A stretch of 64,000 nucleotides of DNA from Nereocystis luetkeana (taxonomy: Eukaryota; Sar; Phaeophyceae; Laminariales; Laminariaceae). Below the pieces are notes generated by a model. It did no database searches and was not told the DNA's origin. It was given only the letters and a program-made list of their open reading frames with translations. The stretch is from the NCBI GenBank assembly GCA_031213475.1, contig JARUPZ010000018.1, positions 4,625,680-4,689,679 of the forward strand, written 5' to 3'. Below are positions 12,189 through 25,816 of the stretch, piece after piece. A program made the translations under genes and the position numbers. Position 1 is the first letter of the stretch. Each line of letters starts with the position of its first letter.

Positions 12189-15100
12189 GTATATATATTA
12201 TAAGCCCAATCCGACCTGACTTTCGTAAAAATAGAAAAAAAACTCCTTGTGCGTCGCACGCACTCGTGTGTCACGGCGTGCACCCGAAAGCCTTCAACGA
12301 GCGGCTTTGCTGCTCGCTCATCCCTGTTTTGGACTACAGCAGTGCCGTTGTTCTGCCGCGCGTACTGGACGAAGCAGAGCGGCACATCTACCTCGCCGTA
12401 CGGTATGGTAAAAAATGTGACCCGCCCCCGTCTCGCCGTGTCTGGCCCCACTGCGGAATGAGCCCGCTGTGCTTTTGGAGGGCGCAACATGCGCTGAGTC
12501 AGAGGGGTAAGGTAGTACACGTAACAAAAAAAAAAATCCCCCGACAGGCCCGACTATTAATGGCCATTTTCGAGAGACCCAGACAGGGAGCGGGTACACT
12601 GAAACCAAGTACAAAAAAAAACCGAATGTATATACGAGTATATGTATACATATCTTTTTGAAATTTCGTCCAGAAATCCCGCTGACGTATTAGTACACTG
12701 TTTTTTTTTTCATTTTGATATTTTTAGGAGTGGTGTCGTTTATATATTTTTTTTTGTCTGACCCCCCCCGCACGGGGTGGACGGAGCGGGAGACCCCCCC
12801 CCTCCTTTTTTGGTATGCCCCCTACTACAAAGTTGGGAAGAATACAGGCGTTCTACGCAACCAACCTTTTTGGACGTGAAAGGAGTCACACGAGCATCCA
12901 CAAAACGTACGCCTACGTAGGGCGGCCAGGCCAATTCAGTTACGGCAGGACCTTTTGAATTTAGCGACTCTCTTGGACGTAAAAATCGGACACAGAAGTC
13001 CCACAGAACGTACGTCGTACACAGCTATAGTCGAACACAAACCCGCAAGCCCTGGCAGGATGTTTTTTGCGCTCCGAAAGGTGCAGATGATTGAACGCCC
13101 GTGTCCGGCCAACCATCTTCTACTATCACGGGGGACCATAGTTAATAGGACCTATAGTATCCACGAAAACCTATATATTTACCTATTTTCACTCACAATA
13201 TTTGGTCATATTTAGTATGGTCCCACGTAGTAATGCTTCTTGAAAAGGGGAGTTCCCGTCTACCCGTGCTCTCCTCATGTCATCGTGCTGAAGGTCGATG
13301 CCCCTGGTCAACGTGGCCCCTTCTACTTATATACCACGGGCGTCGTAACTGTTGTGGGAGCTTTGTTTGCCGCGTTGGCCCTCGGATCGTACGATGCTGT
13401 CAGTAAAGGTGGCTGCCAGTACGCGACAACGGTCGAGCTTGCTGGACTTGACTACAGCCGATCCCCGGCATTGTTGCCTACTCTCTAGGTCGTGAATGTC
13501 TCGTATACGCTGGTCCACGCGGTCGCTACGTACGTACTGGGTCTCACCTGTCCGGAGAGAAATGCCTCCATTTTTTCGTGGTGCCTAGGGGTCACCGGGA
13601 TGGAACGCTACGGACGTGTTGCGTCATGACACCGGCCGACACTTGCCGCCACCTGCTTGTCGCGTAGCGTAGAAGCTGCTGGTCTCTCGCGCTCGTACCG
13701 TGCTCGCGCCTCTGTGAAGGGCGTTCCTCTTCTGTGAGGCGTTTTCTGTTCACCTGAAATCATAACCGCCACGCACGAGAACAGCGATTCCGCCATTTCT
13801 GCCTGCCCGACGACGGACGGACATCGCGAGCGTAGTACTACTCCTCTGCACACACCACATAGAGGGGTGGCGCTCGGTCTCGCGGCTCTAGTTGCTGTTG
13901 CGGCTTGCGGGCAAAAAACCTTCCGGGACCTCAGATCGTTCTTAACCCCCTTGGAACCGCAGTCCCGTTTTGGGGACAAACTACTTGAAATTTGAGTGCT
14001 TTGTCCCCAAAGCGGGACTGCGGTCATAAAAGGGTGAAACTGGCTTGCGTTTCGTGTTCTTTCCGGTTCGTTCAAAGCACCGACCTCGAGCCACACAGCT
14101 CTTGTTGGCTATTGATGGCAGGTGGGGTGACACTCCCGTGCGTCGCATGCAGCACAAAACTCCGTGCTGACCCTGATTACACCTTGATGGAGGCCAATTG
14201 TAAAAGCGACAGGGAGGTGTACCCACAGTAGGTACGATCGGGACCTGGGCCAATCAGAGGGAGGACTGAGGATCACAGAGCCTATTCCCGAATACAATAT
14301 TCAGTGTGCCTAAAAATAGATCTAGACAGATAGGTATACCTACTTTTGGCTTTTTACCTCTGTATACATGTATCGGCATAAAACAAATCATGCACGTATC
14401 TTGTGTGTACGATAGCAGGTTTCGTTTATTTGCATGTGTGTGTTCTTCACAATCAATAAGTAAACCGCTATTTCTACTTCTACCCGTCGACATCCACACA
14501 ACCAGTGTCCGTGCCGATTCTTCAATCCTACGAGCAGAGAGACATAAGTTCCTGTTGCCACAAAACTACGCCACAGCATGTTGTACACCGATGACGCAGG
14601 AATTGTCTCGAAGTCGGCTGAAGGGCTCGCGAAAATGATGACAGTCATCGTGACTGTCTTCGAAGCAGCAGGCCTCACGGTGTCGGAAAAGAAGACAGAG
14701 ACAATGCTCCTACAAACACCAGAGCATACAAACCCTCGCACCACCGCTCGTCATCGAAACAGCAGGACGGAGGTATAAGCAGACGACCCAGTTCTTACAC
14801 CTACGCGGCATTATCCACGAAAACGCTGATCTCTCTCTCGAGATTGACCGACGGATCCGTCTCATGCGAGCATGCCTCAAACGGTTCGGCCCGGAGTTGT
14901 ATGATAGGACGTCCGCCCCCCTAAGCCTGAAAGTCCGAATGCTGAAGGCCGAGGTGATTGAGACCCTGCTGTACGGGTGTGTGACGTGGACCTTCAGAGC
15001 GTAACACTTTGCCAAGCTTCGAACGGCTCACCACCAAGTCCTGTTGCGAGTTGGCTTCCAACACCGACTTCGTACTTTCCATGCCACCCTCTCGTACGCG

Positions 15101-18100
15101 AAGACCCTCAAGATGACACGTTGCGAGAGCATCGAAACGACCATTCGTAAACGGCTTGCTCTTCATTTGCGGGGGGTGTGGCACGGCAAAGCAAGGAGCG
15201 GTTACCCAGTCGGGTAATGTTCGGGACGATGGCTGGTGGGGAGAACCCGAGACCTGGCGAACAGTTTTAAGACTTGGCATAGATCCATAGTCGAAGACCT
15301 TGGGGAGTTCCGAGCCACCGAAGGGTCAACGGAAGTTTCCCCCTTGGTGTTTGGAGTTGAGACCGCGCGGTGGTCCACTGCAGCCAAAAAGGAGGGAAAG
15401 TGGTACCGGGGGATCCTTGAAGCAGCCGAACGGTTCCTGGTGAGGTGACACGAGGCTGAGGCTGAGCTGAGTAGGCGGCGCCGCGCATCCGCCGTGGATG
15501 GTGCCCAAGGGAATGAGGGGGGGAGGGGGGGGGCAACAGTAGGAATGGGAGAAAACCCGACCAAGGGAATGCGGAGAGGGGGGGGGACAGGGGGAGCAGA
15601 AGGGAAATTGCGGTGGACGAAAGTAGGAAGTTGATGGCAGACAGGGTAGCAAGGAACCAGGCCGACTAGGGAGTAGAACATGACTATACTTCTCGTGCCA
15701 CCAACTGGTGAAGCTGGTTCAAACGTGGTCTTCCCTTGTCTTCTCTTCTTTTTGTTTTTTTTCCTGTCTTGCGCTGATCCTCGGTGATTTTCACTTCGTT
15801 TTTCTCTCTTCCTTTCTTCGATTGACAAGCGTTATTGAAGGAGTCGTGTGGCGTGGGTGGATGGCGAACCTGCGTTGCTTGTTTCGTATTGTCTGACGCC
15901 GAGGGGCTGGGCATAGGTGACGAACGTAGGACGGAGCCGGCAGTCAGGGTAGCAAGGTACCAGGCGGACTAGCAGGGAGAACTTGGCTTTACTACGCGCA
16001 CCACAAACTGCTGCCGCTACCTGGAGGGTGCTTTGCCATGTGTTTTGGTTCGCCTGATATTTCCCGTTGGTTCTTACAGTCTTGCTCTGTTTACAGGTAG
16101 TGGTGTTTTTCTTCTTTTTCTTTTTTTTCCAGCTCGTTATTTTCAAGTGTCTGCCACATCCCCTGCGAGGGGGGGCACGACAGTTTGTTCCTTCTATTTT
16201 TTTCTTTTTTCTCTTTCGATTTTCCTTCTTTGTTTTTGTTTTTTCTTTGTTTCCTTTCGTTTCTCTATTTCATAAAATGTGTATGTCGTGCCTGTCGTAT
16301 CCAGTATGATTACATTGCATTTCCCACTGGGTGTCGACGGGTAGAAATAACGGTTTATGTGAAGAACACACACACTCTGCTGTTGTGCTTACTGCATACA
16401 TACGTCGCAACGTACTGCTGTGTAGTATCTCTGAGTGTGTTCTTCACATTAAACCGTTCTTTCTACCCGTCAAAATATCCAGCACAACCAGTGTCCGTGC
16501 CGATTCTTCAATCCTTGAAGAGATACAAGTTCTGTGGTCACAAAGCTACGCCACAGAGATACTACAGTACGTTGCCACGTACCTGGTACCTGGTAAGCAG
16601 TAAGCACAGCAGTCGGCAGTGCAATGCCATGTCATCACAGATCATACTATTACGGGGGACCATAGTTAATAGGACCTACGGTACGCACAAATACCTATAT
16701 TTTTTGCTATTTTTGCCAACAATATTTGGTCCTATTAACTATGGCCCCCCGTGATAGATACCAGGTACCTCGTACGACAGACACGACAGACACATTCTAT
16801 GAAATAGATAAACGAAAGGAAACAATCAAAGAGAAAACAAAAACAAAGAAGACAAATCGAAAGAGAAAAATAAAAAAAACTAATAGAAGAAACTCTCTGT
16901 CGTGCCCCCCTCCCCGCAGGCGAGGTGGCCAACACTTGAAAAGAACGAGCTGGAAAAAAAAAAAAAAAAACTGTGGCGTAGCTTTGTGACCACAGACCTT
17001 GTATATCTTCTAGGATTGAAGAATCGACACAAACACTGGTTGTGCAAGATGTCGACGGGGAAAAATAACGTTTTTCAATGTGAAGAACACACACACACAG
17101 ATGCTACTGCTGCGGCTGCTGTATACCAGGTATCGTTGTTGCAGAGTAAAACAGTGCAATGCCGTGTCGTGCATACCGGATACGGCAGACAGGCGTGGAA
17201 GCGGATAATCTTTGCTCGTCGGATCTTCCGCCACTGCCTCGTCTGCAGTTTCGTTTGCAGACGAGCCCAAAACGAATGTGCCCACTTAACCCATATAGAA
17301 CCGCAGTCCCGTTTTGGGGACAAACTACTTGAAATTTGAGGGGTTTGTCCCCAATACGGGACTGCGGTTCTAAAAGGTCCCCGACCCCGTAAAAAACGAC
17401 CTCAGATTTCAAATTTCTCTGCACTGCTCTTTATTCCCTCTTTGAGGGATCTGGCCCCTTGTCGTGAACGCCGGCTAAGGAATCCCCTTTAGAACCGCAG
17501 TCCCGTTTTGGAGACAAACCACTCAAATTCTAAGCAATTTGTCCCCCAAACGGAACTGCGGCCCTAAGAGGGTTAAGAACTGCAGTCCTGTACTCGTACG
17601 TATTGAGGACAAATCACTCTCTTTTTCGGTCTTCTTTTTTTCATCCTTCTTGGAGATCTGGTAAAAAAGAAAAAGTGTCGCTCTCGATACACTTTCTAGT
17701 TCGTGTGCCGGTTCCAGTCCATCTGTACCACACAGATTCAACACTCCGCCCGCGTGTTTGCATGTCATGGACTCGCCGGCTCTCTCTATTCTAGTTTCTA
17801 GTAGTCGACCCCTTTTAGATTCGACCAAGTGGCTGGGATTGCCACCCTGGAGACGGCAGCTCATTTTCCTCTGTCTTTTATCTGGGTAGTGCGAGATTGG
17901 CCCGCGCCTGATCATTTTTTATTTCTTCCTTTTACTCAGTACTAGTTTGTGTTGTGCCCAACACGGGACCCCAGTCCTCAAGCCCAAAGGGCCACCATAT
18001 CATTGCCTCCCGTTTGAGAACGCCACATGGATCGCTGAAAAACGCGTTGTCGGCTCCCCAACTGCCAGGTGCATGTGCGTACGTACGCGTACAGCAGTAC

Positions 18101-21100
18101 GCAGTGCAATCAAAATCCCTTGCAGTACTACGCGACACAGGATGCAGCTCTTTCGGTTCACCTGCCAGACTTGTTACGGGGGAGCTTTGGTCAAGGGTAG
18201 GCAGCACAGCAGTGCGGTGCAGCAGGACAGCGTCAGCACAGCAGTAGAACAGCAGTACACGTATTTTACAGAAAGAAGCCCGGTACGAGTATGATATACA
18301 AGCTTCTCGTATTATAAATAGATTGTTCGGAAGGCACGGCGGCGATTGTCGACATCGCTGTGTGAGATTGTGGAGGGAGGGAGAAGTGCATTTTTTATTT
18401 TTTTTTATTTTGCTCATCCCATTTATTATCTTCGCACATCTTCTTCTCTCTCTCCTTCCAACTCGTAACTCAGATCCGGGGTCACATAGCAGGCTCTTCT
18501 CCCCTCTTCCCGCTACGGTACGTGCCTCCATTTTTATCGCGAGAAGATTTCAGCCTTTTTTCCCCTCGTCGACTCGCATCGAATTGTGCCTACCCACGTT
18601 GCAAGGCGCTCTCAACAATTGAATCCTTTTTATTTCTATTTTTGCAAATAAAGTCAAAAGTCCGACCCACCTGGGGCTCGAACTCAGGGCTCAAACACAA
18701 GTAGAATTCGAGGTTAACCACTTGCACCACCGGGGCGACCGGCAATGGGCAACGGAAAAGCAAAACAAACATACTATTACGGAGGACCATGTCAAATAGG
18801 GCTTACGGTACACACATAAAACCATATATTTCGCTATTTTTACTCACAATATTTGGCCCTATTTACTGTGGTCCCCCGCAATAAAAGAAAAAATCTTCAG
18901 CCACATGGTCCAATCGGCGCGAACCCCCAGGTGGCGTGTTCTTCTTACTGCTACACCTCTAGCGTTTGCCTGACGATCACAGCACATCATACAACCTACA
19001 ACCAGCGGACAAGCCCACCGCCGACACCGTCCTTTCGTGCCCTTCTCCGCGTGCCGTCTTTTTACCGGCCGTTGTTATTATTTAATACCAGGTATTAATA
19101 GTGAAAATGAAAAACAACAGCTGTGAGATCGAGCACTTGCTCGAAAATCATTTTTTTGCAAGCTGTATGTGATGCTTCGATCGCGCGTAATATTATTAAT
19201 ATTAATAATACGTACTGGTACCAGATAAGGGTTTGTATGGCGTCGTCATGCAGGAAATCAGGAAAAACAGCAGTCCGTTTACGCACGACGAGCAAGACAA
19301 AATCTGAAGCTGCACAATTTGAAGGAGTGGGTGTACTACTAATACTAAAACGGCCACGTCCACTTTAGGGGTATACTTCTCACTTGAGGGGTATACTTCT
19401 GTATAGGTCCCTTATTCGAGGCCATATTTGTCAAGGGACGTCGCTATATAAGGAACCCTGTCGCCCCGAAGCACTTTATTAGTCTCTAGGCGCTGTGGTC
19501 CCTCGACTACTGCTGTCAAAGACGACCACCTGTTGTTGTTGTTGTCTTCACATTAAATCGTCCTTTCTACCCAGCATCATCAGTACACCCAGTGTCTGTC
19601 CTGATTCCTTGTCCTGGAGAGATGCTGATTCTTCTGTGGTCACAGACTGCTGTGAGACAGAGGAAGACCAAAAAGAAACCATCTGCTACGACACTAAATA
19701 CATGCGTGTATCCATACATGCGTGTATCCATACATTCATACGAGTACACATGTTCTTCATATACGGTTTCTTATTATGGGGCTGTCAGCACCGTTCGGTC
19801 AGCACCATTTATCGTTGCTTCAATAAAAAAAATCACGAGACTTTTTTTTTTTTCGAATTGTATTTTGTCGTCTTTTTTTTATTCGCGTTGTGTATGTACT
19901 CCGATTTGTCTCCTTTGTTTTTGTTTTTCTCTTCGATTGTTTCGTTTCGTTTCTCTATTTCACAAAATGTGTATGCCGTTCCTGTCGTATCTAGTATAAT
20001 GACATGGCATTGACTGCTGTGCTTACTGGGTACGTGGCAACGTAGTATCTCTGCTGTGGCGTAGCTTTGTGACCTCAGAACTTGTATCTCTTCTAGGATT
20101 GAAGAATCGGCACGGACACTGGTTGTGCTGGATGTCGACGGGTAGAAAGAACGGTTTAATGTAAAGAACAAACACACACACACTCCTGCTTCTTATATAA
20201 TAAGCGTGCGGTTTTGACAACTTGGATCCACGTCAACTCTTCGTCCCCCCACACCCTAGACACAGGGCTTTCTCCCCAAGCAAGCCGGTGTGCAAGCGAG
20301 GTCGTATATCGTGGGTCGTGGGTACAACAAGCAGACGAGATGAAACGACAGCAGCAGTACTCGCAGAATGCAACTGGGCTCCGAGTGAGTGATCATCTTT
20401 GGGTATAACATGCATACATATATACCAGGTATGTTTGTCGATGATTATTTTACTATTCTATAAATAATCACCCTTGGTAAAATCACATTATACACTGGTT
20501 GTGCTGGATGTCGACGGATAGAAAGAACGGTTTAATCTGAATAACACACACATACCTGGTAATAACTTCGATTCAACCTCCTACGAGTTGGGCTGGAAAG
20601 TAAAAGTGGTGATTGAAAAAAAAAAAAAAGTCGACGAAGGAAGAATTCGCAATGCCATGGCATCATACTGGCTACTGCGAGACCGAGGAATTACTCCCTG
20701 AGGAACAGTGCGGCTTCCACCCCGCACGATCAACAATTGATATGCTGTTCGTCGTGCGCCGGTTGCAAGAGCTCGGACGACAGAGGAAAACCCCCTGTAC
20801 GTGTGCTTCATCGATCTGCAGAAAGCGTACGACTCTGTCGACCGAGAGCTGTTATGGGAGGTACTTACACGCTTTGGCTTACCAACCAAGATGCTGAGAA
20901 TTTTCCGTAATTTCCACGATGGCATGCGGGCTCGCGTGCGTACTGATGACGGCGAGCACCCGGAATGGTTTAATGTCACGCAGCGGCTGCGGCAAGGCTG
21001 TGTACTATCACCGTTACAGTTGTTCAACGTATTCTTCGCTGCTGCGTTACACGTCGTACCATTAATAGTACGCTTCAGCCAAGACGAAACCATCTTAAGG

Positions 21101-24100
21101 GATTTGGTCCAACTCAGTGATGCTGAAGTAGTTCGAACAGAGAAGCAGGGGCCATTGGCGTGCGTGCGAAGGGCTGTATGGGGCCTGTTGTACGCCGATG
21201 ACGCAGGAATTGTCTCGAAGTCGGCTGAAGGGCTCGCGAAAATGACGACAGTCATCGTGACTGTCTTCGAAGCAGCAGGCCTCACGGTGTCGGAAAAGAA
21301 GACAGAGACAATGCTCCTACAAACACCAGACCAGACAACCCTCGCACCACCGCTCGTCATCGAAGCAGCAGGACGGAGGTATAAGCAGACGACCAAGTTC
21401 TTACACCTACGCGGCATTATCCGCGAAAATGCTCACCTCTCGCTCGAAATCGACCGACGGATCCGTCTCATGCGAGCATGCCTCAAACGGTTCGGCCCGG
21501 AGTTGTATGATAGGACGTCCGCCCCCCTTAGCCTGAAAGTCCGAATGCTGAAGGCCGAGGTGATTGAGACCCTGCTGTACGGGTGTGTGACGTGGACCTT
21601 CAGAGCGTAACACTTTGCCAAGCTTCGAACGGCTCACCACCAAGTCCTGTTGCGAGTCATTGGCTTCCAACACCGACTTCGTACTTTCCATGCCACCCTC
21701 TCGTACGCGAAGACCCTCAAGATGACACGTTGCGAGAGCATCGAAACGACCATTCGTAAACGGCTTGCTCTTCATTTGCGGGGGGTGTGGCACGGCAAAG
21801 CAAGGAGCGGTTACCCAGTCGGGTAATATTCGGGACGATGGCTGGTGGGGAGAACCCGAGACCTGGCGAACAGTTTTAAGACTTGGCATAGATGCATAGT
21901 CGAAGACCTTGGGGAGTTCCGAGCCACCGAAGGGTCAACGGAAGTTTCCCGCTTGGTGTTTGGAGTTGAGACCGCGCTGTGGTCGACTGCAGCAAAAAAA
22001 GGCGGGAAGTGGTACTGGAGGATCCTTGAAGCAGCCGAACGATTCATGGTGAGGTGGCACGAGGCTGAGGCTGAGCTGAGTAGGCGGCGCCGCGCATCCG
22101 CCGTGGATGGTGTCCAAGGGAATGGGGGCGGGGGGGGGGGACAGGAGAAGTAGCAGAAAACCCGACCAAGGGAATGCGGAGAGGGGGGGGAACGGGAGGA
22201 GTAGAAAGGAAACTGTGGTGGACGAAAGTAGGAAGGATCCCCGGGGCAGACAGGGTAGCGAGACACCAGGCCGACTAGGGAATAGAACATGACTATACTA
22301 CTCGTGCCACCAACTGGTGCAGCTGGTTCGAACGTGGTCTTCCCTTGTCTTCTCTTTTTTTTTTTTTTTTTTTTTTTTGCGCTGATTCTCCGTGATTTTC
22401 CATTTGTTTCTTTCTTTTCTTTTTTTCGATTGATAAGGTGTATTGGGAGTCGTGTGGCGTGGGTTGATGACGAACCCGCTCTGCTTGTTTCGTTTTGTCT
22501 GACGCCAAGAGGCTGGGCATAGTTGACGAACGCAGGGCGGAGACGATAGTCTGGGTAGCAAGGTACCAGGCGGACTAGCAGGGAGAACCTGGCTATACTA
22601 TACGTACCACAAACTGCTGCCGCTACCTGGAGGGTGCTTTGTGCTTTGGTCCGCTTGTTAGTTTCCCTTTGATATTTTTTCCTCGGTTCTTTGTCTTACT
22701 CTGTTTACAGGTAGTGGTGGTCTTTTTTTTTTCAATTGTCTGCCACCTCGCCTGCGGGGGGGGGGGGGGGGCACGACATATTGTTCTTCTATTTTTTTCT
22801 TTTTTTTCTTTCATTTTTTCTTGTTCTCTTTCGACTTGTCTTCTTTGTTTTTGTTTTCTCTTTGATTGTTTCCTTCCGTCTATCTATTTCATACCTGGTA
22901 GAATGTGTATGTCATGCCTGTCGTATCTAGTATGATGACATGGCAATTCATTGGCCACTGCTGCTGTGCCTACTGCATACGTGGCAACGTACTGTTGTTT
23001 GTACAGCAGTAGTATCTTCTGTGGCGCTTTGTGACCACATATCTTGTATATCTTCTATTAATAGGATTGAAGAATCGGCACTGACACTGGTTATGCTGGG
23101 TGTCGACGGGTAGAAAGAACGGCTTTCGATGTGAAGAACATACACATACGACAGGCACGACATACATATTCTATAAATTAGAGATAATAAACAAAAGGAA
23201 ACATAAAAAAAAACATGAAAAAACAGAAAGCAAAGAAACAAATCAGACAGCAGAGGGACAATGAACGAGAAAAAATAAAAGAAACATCTGTCGTGCCTCC
23301 CTCAGGAGATGAGGCAGACATTTGAAAAGTCCCGCAGTCCCGTTTTGGGGACAAACTACGTAGAATTTGACTGGATTGTCCGCAAAACGGGACTGCAGTT
23401 CTAAAAGGGTTAAAAACAGCTCCACTACGTACTATTAATATAATCAAACAGACTACCAGGTATTAATGAGAACCAAGGCCGGTCGCCCGGGTGGCTCAGG
23501 TGGTTAACCTCGAATTCTACTTGTGTTTGAGTCCTGGGTTCGAGCCCCAGGTGGGTCGGACATTTGACTTTATTTGCAAAAATAAAAATAAAAAAGGATT
23601 CAATTGTTGAGAGCGCCGTGCAGCGTGGGTAGGCACAATTCGATGCGAGTCGACGAGGGAAGAAAAGGCTGAAATCTTCTCGATGTTAAAAATGAAGGCA
23701 CGTACCGTAGCGGGAAGGGGGTAGAAGAGCCTGCTATGTGACCCCGGATCTGAGTCACAAGTTGGAAGGAGAGAGAGAGAAGAAGATGTGCGAAGATAAT
23801 AAATGGGATAAGTGAAGGAAAAAAAAAATGGAAAATAACAGGCAGGCCGAAGAACAATGCACCCACCCTCCCGGTATAGATAGCCGCAGCAGTTTGTGTT
23901 AGTTGTGGCATAGCCAGGTTAACCCTTTTAGAACCGCAGAGTCCCGTTTTGGGGACAAACCTCTCAAATTTCGAGTAGTTTATCCCAATAAACGGGACTG
24001 CGGTTCTAAAGGGCGACTGATACCTTGCTACCCTGTCTACAGTCTCTCCGTCCTGCGTTCGTCAACTATGTCCGTGTGTTCTTCACATTAAACCTTCATT

Positions 24101-25783
24101 ACGTTAATACCCGTTGACGTCCAGCTCATCCGGTGCCCGTGCGGATTCTTCAATTTAATACGTGGTACAGAGGAACAAGCTTTACGTATGGTCACAACGC
24201 TATTTACGCCATACTTTCCTTTCGTTTCTCTATTTCATAGAATGTGTATGTCGTGCCTGTCGTATCCCGTATGATGACATGGCATTGCATCGCCCACTGT
24301 TGTGCTTACTGCATACCAGGTACGTGGCAACGTACTGCCGTACCGCAGTGTGTGTGTGTGTTCTTCACATTAAACCGTTCTTTCTACCCGTCGACATCCA
24401 GCACAACCAGTGTCCGTGCCGATTCTTCCATCCTAGAAGAGATACAAGTTCTGTGGTCACAAAGCTACGCCACAGAGATACTACGTTGCCACGTGTGCAG
24501 TGTGAACTGCAGTGGGCAATGCAAAGCCATGTCATCATACTAGATACGACAGGCACGACATACGCAATCTATGAGATAGTGAAACGAAAAGAAACAATCA
24601 AAGAGAAAACAAAAACAAGGTAGACAAGTCGAAAAAGAAAAAGAAGAAAAATGAAAGCAAAATCTAAGAGAAACAATCTGTCGTGCCCCCCCCCCCGCAG
24701 GCGAGGTGGCCTACACTTGAAAAAGAACGAGCTGGAAAAAAGAAGAAATAACAAAAGACACCACTCCTTGTGAACAGAGTAAGACAAAGACAGTAGATCT
24801 CTGTGGCGTAGCCTTGTGGCGACAGAACTTGTATCTCTTCTAGGATTGAAGAATCGGCACGGACACTGGTTGTGCTGGATGTCGACGGGCAGAAAGAACG
24901 GTTTAATGTGAAGAACAACACTCGCACACAGCAGAAATACTTTGTACAAGTGTTTTTTTTCATGCAACTATAATATTGATAACCCTTTTAGAACTGCAGT
25001 CCCGTTTTGGGGACAAAACACTTGTTAGTCAGACTGGTGTGTCCCCAAATTGGGACTGACCTCAGTACTTTTAAATAGAAGAGTTGAGCAAAGTATTCAT
25101 AGTGTGGAGGGGGGAAATAGCCTACTCAACAACCCCCGATCTGAATCACGTCTCTGACTCGTGGGAGGAGCAAGAAGGGCGGAGGATGGGGGGCGGGGGG
25201 TAGGGGGGGGGGGGGGGGGGGGTACTCGATAGGAGAGATGTACTCGATCTCATGCATGGCCATAGTCGTATGACCGTAGACCCTCGCATCCCTACAATGC
25301 CGGGACGGAGCATGTCGAGTTTTCACCGACCAGGCAGACATTGCTTGCACCAAGCGCGAAGCGCCGTGAGGCGTCTGGCGAGTCGCATGAAGGGTGAGCT
25401 GCATCCTACTAAGAACCGCTTGTGAGGCGGACTTGGAGGGGGGGGGGTGTACTCGCCCTAGTCGTATGGGGGGGGGGGGGGGGTGATCAATGCATATGTA
25501 TACCCATACGTACGTAGCTGGTACCACAGGTGTCTCATACTATTATTGTTTGTACCGAAAACAAGGTACCTCGTACGAGGATATTGTGTAAGTATAATTG
25601 TAAGTGTTATCACCCTACATTAATCAATAAACAAGTACCAGGGTAGTATTTATTTTATCCTAAAAAAGTACCTGGGGAGGATTTTTGGAGAAGTAAAAGT
25701 TAGAAAAAAAAATCGCCAACACTCCAGCATTTATAAAGTCCACTTGGTGTGTTGATGGTTGTATTATTTCGTTGGTCGTGAAT

Positions 25784-25816
<33 letters not shown>

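Noticed and set aside
12086-12661. 191-codon plus ORF with an RT-like scrap ([15 protein letters not shown])
   Set aside because: It crosses a TA microsatellite and a poly-Lys tract and has only one weak block; not enough for an RT call.
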